Below, piece after piece: positions 39,633 through 46,361 of a DNA stretch of 46,361 nt (position 1 is its first letter; each line of letters opens with the position of its first letter). The translations under genes and the position numbers were made by a program. Under the pieces are notes generated by a model that was given only the letters and a program-made list of their open reading frames with translations, did no database searches and was not told the DNA's origin. This DNA is from Acholeplasmataceae bacterium (GTDB taxonomy: Bacteria > Bacillota_I > Bacilli_A > Acholeplasmatales > UBA5453). Location of the stretch: the NCBI GenBank assembly GCA_012522345.1, contig JAAYKO010000045.1, forward strand, positions 1-46,361, given 5' to 3'.

Positions 39633-42600
39633 TTAGGGGAAAAGTAAGCCTAAGATGTAAGTTTCAACTTTTCCTGGGTCATAAAGTTTAGAAGTTTCCA
39701 TCTTTAACGCAAGGCTTTGCAACGCCGCTATATCGAATAATGGATTAACACTTTCATTCATAATCAAGATAATATCTGTTAGGATATCGATTTCAGGTTC
39801 CCAATCACCCTGATCAAACGTTTCAGGATCTTTATATTTGTTTTGGTCTGGTGTGTATCTAAATGGTGCTAACTGAATTAATGGTGGTTTATCCAACATC
39901 TTTCTAATTATTGGTCTGAGAGTATCGGACGCATTAATCTTATGAACTTCTCGATTGAAGGCTATTATTGTAACAGCATCCAATTGGTTGAAATGTTGAT
40001 TTTCGAAGCCATCACCAATTGTAAGTGCGTTTAAGATATAGAAGAGTTCGCCTCTATTTTCAACCACTTCACCTGAAGCTGTTCCCCAATAACTTAAGTC
40101 ATCTGGATTTTCTACTTTAACATCAAGATTGCCTTCATTGACAAGCAATTCATTAAGCATCTTATAAAGTGAGGCCTTTAAAATGTTAGATTTTAAAAGT
40201 GCATCATTGACATTTATAATGTTCTCTTCGCTACTGAGCGCTCCTTTAAATGACATATAATTCAGGTTCTCGATATCAATACTTTGCGCATCAAGGCCCT
40301 TAACTGAATCGACTAAGCCAATCGTGTCACCTTTTGGATTATTTTCATTTACATTCATATACCAGTCAAATTCAGTACCATCTTTATATTCATCGACTAA
40401 GTATTTATTCAAGCTCTCTTTAACAAGCGGTTTAATGTGGAGTTCAACTGCAGTAGCTTCTAAAATTTGAGATTTAAATACTTCTTCTAAATCAACTTTT
40501 TTAAGCTCGCTTAATTCTAAGTTCACTTCATCTAAATTTTTGCCATTAAGTGTGCTCTTTAAGCCCATAAATAAGTGTTCAATCTCACCTGTTTTGGTTT
40601 CAGTTGAATGATAAGTTAAGTCATCTGGAATCAAGAGTTTGTTCTCAAGCGGTCCACCAGCTTTTGTCTTATCTTCTAAGAGATTTGAAATTGAGTTTGC
40701 GAAAGTCATCGATAATGCAATTTGATGAATCTCATCATTTTCGAGATTATATAAATCATTGTCATTGACATCTTTATCGGCAAATATCTTAACCCCTTTG
40801 AAAGTATTTTCAATTTCTTTTTGACTCCAATAATCAGCTGGATCTTCAGCTTCACTAACACTAACGAAGTCATATGAAGTACCTTTTGTAAGTGAGTTAG
40901 TAATACCTGTTAAGTTATGAGTAATTACTTTTGAACTTGAGAAGTTTTCACTCATTGTTACAATGTTTTCATCTTCTAAAGCTTTAAATGATTCTTTCGA
41001 ACTTATATTATACAACGTAATATCTCTAAATGATTTGAACAGTCCATTAAGTTCAGTTTCTCCTGCTTCACCTTCATAGCTGATGCCAGCTGGTTGAGCA
41101 ATCTCAAAACCATATTTAGCTTCACTATCATCTGTAAATGAATCAATAATCGTTGGCAAGTTATGAGAGACAACTTTTGAACTCGACAAGTTTTTACTCA
41201 TTGGTTCAATATCAGTTTCATCATCTAAATTTTTAAATGAATCCATATCTTCAATATTGCTTAAATCTCGCAAGGATTTAAATAAACTATTGAGTTCAGA
41301 TTCACCAGGCTCACCGTAAAACTCAACTTCAGTTGGAACTTCAATTTGATAATCGTCACCTTCTTTAGTAACAGATTCAATCATTGTTGGGATATTATGG
41401 CTAATTACTTGTGAACTTGAGAAATGTTTACTCATCGGCTTAATATCAGTTTCATCATCTAAGGTCTTAAATGAATTTAAGCCACCACTTAATTTATCGA
41501 CATGTTTTAATGATTTAAATAAAGCATTGAGTTCTCGTTCTCCTTCTTCACCTTCATAACTGATGCCATCAGGTTGAACAATCTCAAAACCATATTTGGC
41601 TTCACTATCATCTGTAAATGAATCAAGAATCGTCGGTAAGTTATGGGAGACAACTTTTGAACTCGATAGGTTTTTACTCATTGGTTCAATATCAGCTTCA
41701 TCATCTAAAGCCTTAAATGAATCCATATCTTCAATATTACTTAAATCTCTTAATGATTTAAATAAAGCAGTAAGTTCAGTCTCACCAGGCTCACCGTAAA
41801 ACTCAACTTCAGCTGGAACTTCAATTTGATAATCGTCACCTTCTTTAGTAACGGATTCAATCATTGTTGGGATATTGCCACTAATTACTTGTGAACTTGA
41901 GAAATGTTTACTCATCGGCTTAATATCTTCTTCATCGTCTAAAGTCTTAAATGAATTTAAACCACCACTTAATTTATCGACGTGCTTTAAAGACTTAAAT
42001 AAAGCGTTGAGTTCAATCTCACCTGCTTCACCTTCATAGCTAATGCCAGCTGGCTGAGTAATCTCAAAACCATATTTGGCTTCACTATCATCTGTAAATG
42101 AATCAATAATTGAAGGTAGATTATGCGCAACAATTTTTGAACTCGATAAGTTTTTACTCATCGGCTCAATGTCTTCTTCATCGTCTAAAGCTTTAAACGA
42201 ATCCATATCTTCAATATTACTTAAATCTCTTAATGATTTAAATAAAGCAGTAAGTTCAGTCTCACCAGGCTCACCATAAAATTCAACTTCAGCTGGAACT
42301 TCAATTTGATAATCATCACCCTGTTTTGTAACTGATTCAATTATTGCAGGAAGATTATGACTTATTACTCGTGAAGTTGAGAAGTTTTTGCTCATTGGTT
42401 CAATGTCTTCTTCATCATTTAAAACCTTAAATGAATTTAAGCCGTCATCAAATTTATCAACATCTTTTAATGACTTAAATAAAGCAGAGAGTTCAATCTT
42501 TCCAGGTTCACCATAAAACTCAGTTGTTTCTGGTACTTCAATTGTAAAACTCAAATTTTCTTCTTCATTAATCGATTCAATTATTCCTGGAATATTATGA

Positions 42601-45600
42601 GATACAACTTTAGAATTGGCAAAGTTTTCACTCATTGTCTCAATTTCTGGATTAGTCATACTCTTAATTGAATCGAGACCACCCTCAAATCTATCAATAT
42701 CTTTTAAAGACTTAAATAAAGCGTTGAGTTCAGTCTCGCCAGGTTCACCATAAAACTCAGCATTTTCTGGAACTTCAATCGCAAATTTTAAATCTACTTC
42801 ATCATTAATTGAATCAATTATTCCTGGAATATTATGAGATACAACTTTCGAGCTGGCAAAGTTTTCACTCATTGTCTCAATTTCAGGGTTAGTCATTCCC
42901 TTAATTGAATCGAGGCCACCCTCAAATTTATCAATATCTTTTAAAGATTTAAATAAAGCATTGAGTTCAACTTCGCCTTCATTACCATAAAATGTTAAAT
43001 CTTCTGGAACTTCAATCGCAAATTTTAAATCTACTTCATCATTAATTGAATCAATTATTCCTGGAATATTATGAGATACAACTTTCGAGCTTGAAAAGTT
43101 TTCACTCATTGTCTCAATTTCTAGATTAGTCATACTCTTAATTGAATCGAGACCTCCCTCAAATTTATCAATATCTTTTAATGATTTAAACAAGGCGTTG
43201 AGTTCGACCTCACCAGGCTCACCATAAAATGTTAAATCTTCCGGAACTTCTATCGTAAATCCAAGTTCTTGTTCTTCGCTAAGTGAATCGATTATTCCCG
43301 AAATATTATGAGCTACAATTCGTGATTTTGAGAAATTTTCGCTAATCGCTTCGATTTCTGGATTACTCATCGCTTTTAAAGCATCCAAGCCATCTTTAAA
43401 CTTGTCAATATCTTTAAGTGCTTTAAATAAAGCATTGAGTTCAACTTCGCCTTCATTACCATAAAATATTAAATCTTCAGGAACTTCTATCGTAAATCCA
43501 ATCTCTTGATTGTCGCCTAAACTATTAATTAAAATTGGAATGTTATGACTAATCACCTTTGAACTTGAGAAGTTTAAAGCCATTTCAGCAATTTGTTCGT
43601 TAGTTAAATCGCCAAAGATATCCTCCGAATCTAAAAAGTTATAATCGACAATATTTTTAGCAGAATAGAGAATCGCTTTTAATTCATCTTCTCCGCCATC
43701 TTCGTATTTAAAACTAATATCTTCAGGTAATTCTATTGTGAGAGTATCGCTAAAGCTATTGAACATACTTTCTAAAATATTGCCGATATTAGAGCTTAAA
43801 GTGTTAGAGCTTGAAACTGAAAGAGCGAGTTTATCAATCTTGTCCTCAACTAAAAAGCTACTGAAATCATCCTCTTCAATTCCCGCTTCAATAATGACAT
43901 TAATTCCACTTAATGTGTGATAGATTTCTGTCTTAGTCCAAAACTCAGCAGTTTCATTACTTTCAAATTCAAATTCTTGTTCTTTTAACATTGTGTTAAT
44001 TAAATTAGATAAGTTATGGGTGATTAGTTTAGAAGCAGAGAAATTGCTTGAAATATCATCGATCTGTTCTTCTGTAAAAGCTGTGAAGCTTTCTACAGAT
44101 TCTAAAAGTCCTAAATCAACAATATTTTTAGCTGAATTTAAAACTGCGATTAATTCGGTTTTTCCTGCTTCACCTTTAAAGGTTAAATCTTCGGGAACAA
44201 CCAGTTCAAAGTCAACTTCATCAGCACCGATAAACATATCGATAAAGAAAATTGTGCCATCACTTAAAAGATCTGATTTTGAAATATAAGTTGAAAGTTT
44301 TTCAATTGAAGTTTCAGAAAACAATTTATCATAATTAATATTATCTTCAAACATCTCAGCTTCAGCTAAAACTTTCGCCAGTAAAACAACATTACCGAGT
44401 TCGGCAGCGTTAAAGTTATCACTAATTCTTTCTTTAGTTAAAAAGTCTTTTAATTCATCTGGTAAATCATCAATTACCATATCGTGAACAACGGTTGCGA
44501 AAAATTCATTGTTGTTGTATAAAAAGGAAAAGGCAAATACCGTTTCAAATAAATCTGTTATATTTTTATCTTCTAAAGAAACAAAAAAGTCAATAGAACC
44601 TGCATTTTCAAAGTCATCCACTGAGGTAAAGCCAACCTCTTTGGCTAAAGCATAAATATTGACAATATTTTTAAAGTCAGCGATTAATTCATCGGCATCA
44701 GGTCTAACAATATCATTGATATCAATATCATTTTCAAGCATTAAGTCTTTCATTTCTTCCATTTCAAAGAAGAAATTTACCGCGACGGGTAAGCCAATTT
44801 TTAAAGTTTCTAATTCTGCCAATTTATTAATTAAGTTTTCAGCTTCAATTTCTGTTAAAGCGAAAACATTTTCAAATAATTCTTCTTTTGCTTCTGATTG
44901 ATTAATAATTTTCACTGCTCCAATTAAGGTGCTAATATCTTTTTTCAAATCAATCGCTTTAATTAGTTCTAAAGTAATATATTCTTCATAACCTTCAAGA
45001 TAGTCATCTTTTAACATCTCAAAGGCTATTTCTGCACCGACATTTTTGGCGACATTAATAATATTACTTTTGTTGAGATTATTTTGGATTAAATCAATTT
45101 GTTCAGCGGTTAATTTAAATAAAATGTTTTGATCAAATTCAAGACTTCCTTCATTGGCATCTACGACTTCTGCAAAAATCTCAGCTATACCAGCAAATTC
45201 TTGGCGGAGTTTAAGCGAGTCAACTTTATCATCAGTCTTAACATCAATCTTTACAAATGCATCAAATAAATATTCATCAAAGTTAACATCGTCAACTGTA
45301 AAGCTATACAATCTTCCCAACAATGAGGTGCGGTAACCTTGAAACGCTTCTAAAATCGCTGCCTCATCATCAAGAGCGGCTTGACTATCAAATTCAATCG
45401 CATCTTGTAAAATAAAAGCTGAATTTGAAAAAGAAGCTAACCCAGCGATTGGAATTCCGATAATCATCGCGGCAACAAATCCTTTGACTAAACCAACAAC
45501 GCCACCTAAAATACGATGTTTTTTAGGTTTTTTATCTGTTTTCTTATTTTTCTTAGGGCGAATAAATAACCAAATAATGCCTGTGATAATTTTAAAGATA

Positions 45601-45998
45601 GTCGCATTTAACAATAAAAGTACGATTAACAAGACAATACTAAAAACAAATTTCACTACCCCAAACACTAAAGCCATCGTATCCGTTCCAGCAACAAAAA
45701 CAGCTGCTTGATTGGGGAGTAAATTGGCGAGTATCTCTGGTAGTGAAACCCTCAATGTTGAAATATGATATTCGCTTGGTAAAAACTGGTTGAGCATTGA
45801 AAAATTGAAATCTAACATCATCTCACTAATCATTGGAATAAGAAAAAAACCAACAACTAAAAAAATTGTCGATAAGATTGTCGAAAACAATGATTTATAT
45901 AATCCTCTAAGCAAACCTGTTAAAATCGATGTCCCGATAATAACGAAAAAAGTTATATTTAATGTTTGCTCAATTAATTGGGGTGTAAATTCTGGCAT
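39633..45998 (-). CDS. CvpA-like membrane domain fused to a giant tandem-repeat ectodomain (long paralog, 2121 aa)
   Basis: N-terminus MPEFTPQLIEQTLNITFFVIIGTSILTGLLRGLYKSLF..., basic loop RPKKNKKTDKKPKKHR, four TM segments, then a long region with about 11 near-identical units of about 80 aa. SD GGAGG upstream. Confidence 0.8.
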   Translation of the reverse strand: MPEFTPQLIEQTLNITFFVIIGTSILTGLLRGLYKSLFSTILSTIFLVVGFFLIPMISEMMLDFNFSMLNQFLPSEYHISTLRVSLPEILANLLPNQAAVFVAGTDTMALVFGVVKFVFSIVLLIVLLLLNATIFKIITGIIWLFIRPKKNKKTDKKPKKHRILGGVVGLVKGFVAAMIIGIPIAGLASFSNSAFILQDAIEFDSQAALDDEAAILEAFQGYRTSLLGRLYSFTVDDVNFDEYLFDAFVKIDVKTDDKVDSLKLRQEFAGIAEIFAEVVDANEGSLEFDQNILFKLTAEQIDLIQNNLNKSNIINVAKNVGAEIAFEMLKDDYLEGYEEYITLELIKAIDLKKDISTLIGAVKIINQSEAKEELFENVFALTEIEAENLINKLAELETLKIGLPVAVNFFFEMEEMKDLMLENDIDINDIVRPDADELIADFKNIVNIYALAKEVGFTSVDDFENAGSIDFFVSLEDKNITDLFETVFAFSFLYNNNEFFATVVHDMVIDDLPDELKDFLTKERISDNFNAAELGNVVLLAKVLAEAEMFEDNINYDKLFSETSIEKLSTYISKSDLLSDGTIFFIDMFIGADEVDFELVVPEDLTFKGEAGKTELIAVLNSAKNIVDLGLLESVESFTAFTEEQIDDISSNFSASKLITHNLSNLINTMLKEQEFEFESNETAEFWTKTEIYHTLSGINVIIEAGIEEDDFSSFLVEDKIDKLALSVSSSNTLSSNIGNILESMFNSFSDTLTIELPEDISFKYEDGGEDELKAILYSAKNIVDYNFLDSEDIFGDLTNEQIAEMALNFSSSKVISHNIPILINSLGDNQEIGFTIEVPEDLIFYGNEGEVELNALFKALKDIDKFKDGLDALKAMSNPEIEAISENFSKSRIVAHNISGIIDSLSEEQELGFTIEVPEDLTFYGEPGEVELNALFKSLKDIDKFEGGLDSIKSMTNLEIETMSENFSSSKVVSHNIPGIIDSINDEVDLKFAIEVPEDLTFYGNEGEVELNALFKSLKDIDKFEGGLDSIKGMTNPEIETMSENFASSKVVSHNIPGIIDSINDEVDLKFAIEVPENAEFYGEPGETELNALFKSLKDIDRFEGGLDSIKSMTNPEIETMSENFANSKVVSHNIPGIIESINEEENLSFTIEVPETTEFYGEPGKIELSALFKSLKDVDKFDDGLNSFKVLNDEEDIEPMSKNFSTSRVISHNLPAIIESVTKQGDDYQIEVPAEVEFYGEPGETELTALFKSLRDLSNIEDMDSFKALDDEEDIEPMSKNLSSSKIVAHNLPSIIDSFTDDSEAKYGFEITQPAGISYEGEAGEIELNALFKSLKHVDKLSGGLNSFKTLDDEEDIKPMSKHFSSSQVISGNIPTMIESVTKEGDDYQIEVPAEVEFYGEPGETELTALFKSLRDLSNIEDMDSFKALDDEADIEPMSKNLSSSKVVSHNLPTILDSFTDDSEAKYGFEIVQPDGISYEGEEGERELNALFKSLKHVDKLSGGLNSFKTLDDETDIKPMSKHFSSSQVISHNIPTMIESVTKEGDDYQIEVPTEVEFYGEPGESELNSLFKSLRDLSNIEDMDSFKNLDDETDIEPMSKNLSSSKVVSHNLPTIIDSFTDDSEAKYGFEIAQPAGISYEGEAGETELNGLFKSFRDITLYNISSKESFKALEDENIVTMSENFSSSKVITHNLTGITNSLTKGTSYDFVSVSEAEDPADYWSQKEIENTFKGVKIFADKDVNDNDLYNLENDEIHQIALSMTFANSISNLLEDKTKAGGPLENKLLIPDDLTYHSTETKTGEIEHLFMGLKSTLNGKNLDEVNLELSELKKVDLEEVFKSQILEATAVELHIKPLVKESLNKYLVDEYKDGTEFDWYMNVNENNPKGDTIGLVDSVKGLDAQSIDIENLNYMSFKGALSSEENIINVNDALLKSNILKASLYKMLNELLVNEGNLDVKVENPDDLSYWGTASGEVVENRGELFYILNALTIGDGFENQHFNQLDAVTIIAFNREVHKINASDTLRPIIRKMLDKPPLIQLAPFRYTPDQNKYKDPETFDQGDWEPEIDILTDIILIMNESVNPLFDIAALQSLALKMETSKLYDPGKVETYILGLLFP
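40868..43499 (-). repeat. About 11 tandem units (237-243 bp, 79-81 aa) inside the long CvpA-repeat gene
   Basis: Units of the form (F/Y)xIEVPxxxxFYGEPGExELNALFKSLKDxxxxxxxxxSxKxxxxxxIExMSxNFSSSKVVSHNxPxIIxSxxxx read by eye from the translation. Confidence 0.9.
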
Positions 45999-46028
45999 TA
46001 TTTTACCTCCATTGTATTGCTTATTATG

Positions 46029-46041
46029 ATTATACTCTATT
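46029..46041 (-). promoter_or_regulatory. -10 region of the long CvpA-repeat gene
   Basis: Minus strand AATAGAGTATAAT; followed about 30 nt later by ATG with SD GGAGG. Confidence 0.5.
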
Positions 46042-46291
46042 AATTGTCAATAATAAACTAGTTTTATTATTTTTCCAAATTAAACTTGTACTCTAAGTTT
46101 CATTTAGCCTTATTATTAGGCTCTATTTTTAAAATCTAAAAAAGACTGAGAAAATAACCCTCACATCAAGCACACAAAAGGACCAAGTAGATCTTTTATT
46201 TCGCATTTCCTATAACTAAAATATACTTAAACTTTGATGAATACAAAGAAATCCGGTTTTCACCGTTGGAACGGATTTCAACCCCTTATCG

Positions 46292-46331
46292 CAAAAAACT
46301 GCCTGTTTTCTCAAACTAGCAGTTCTTTTTT
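46292..46331. terminator. Bidirectional-looking intrinsic terminator
   Basis: AAAAAACTGC-CT-GTTT-TCTC-AAAC-TA-GCAGTTCTTTTTTT: AACTGC/GCAGTT plus inner GTTT/AAAC stem, A-run and T-run flanks. Confidence 0.65.
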
Positions 46332-46361
46332 TAGTGAATAGTGTTAATTTTTGACGTTTAC

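Noticed and set aside
41596-42279. Plus-strand ORFs 41596-41799 and 42076-42279 (nearly identical, 480 bp apart) as a repeated gene family
   Set aside because: They are antisense shadows of the tandem repeat units of the minus-strand CvpA-repeat gene; no SD, no own protein signature.
40868-43499. CRISPR-like array
   Set aside because: Repeats are 237-480 bp, in frame, without short direct repeats and unique spacers; it is a coding tandem repeat.
37407-46029. Other plus-strand ORFs opposite the CvpA-repeat genes (37407, 38115, 38808, 43738, 43993, 44659, 45154, 45484, 45790)
   Set aside because: Ser/Lys/Ile-rich low-complexity translations expected opposite Asp/Glu/Leu-rich coding DNA; the minus-strand frames are clearly coding.
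46042-46361. tRNA or rRNA fragment in the right-hand non-coding end
   Set aside because: No T-loop GGTTCRANNCC motif, cloverleaf or recognisable rRNA sequence seen on either strand.

Overview
46.4-kb AT-rich chromosomal segment from a Bacillota/Mollicutes-like bacterium. It uses the standard code: UGA is the terminator of rpsH, truA, gltX and glcK. Almost everything is on the minus strand. Read in the direction of transcription (right to left) it holds: (i) two tandem paralogous genes for large proteins with a CvpA-like four-helix membrane N-terminus and a huge acidic repeat ectodomain (2121 aa and about 1077 aa); (ii) a YwaF-like membrane protein, a DegV protein, a ROK glucokinase and a divergent PTS enzyme-I-like protein; (iii) the complete S10-spc-alpha ribosomal protein supercluster from rpsJ to rplQ, including secY, adk, map, infA, rpmJ and rpoA; (iv) pepF, with a divergent thioredoxin gene on the plus strand; (v) ecfA1-ecfA2-ecfT-truA joined to tmk-holB-ricT-trmN6-(TerB-like)-rsmI-(thioredoxin-like lipoprotein)-metG-yitT; (vi) rplM-rpsI; (vii) gltX and a GLUG-type lipoprotein. 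The least ordinary part is the CvpA-anchored repeat protein pair (36161-45998). The longer gene has about 11 near-identical units of about 237-243 bp. One part is built from a single-unit period (237 bp, with a 90-bp exact repeat) and another from a two-unit 480-bp period, while the shorter paralog has essentially one such unit. Structured leaders before rpsJ and rplM, several intrinsic terminators and some good sigma-70-type promoters are also visible. I saw no rRNA, tRNA, CRISPR array or transposon. Product names are from reading the sequences and motifs, not from database searches.
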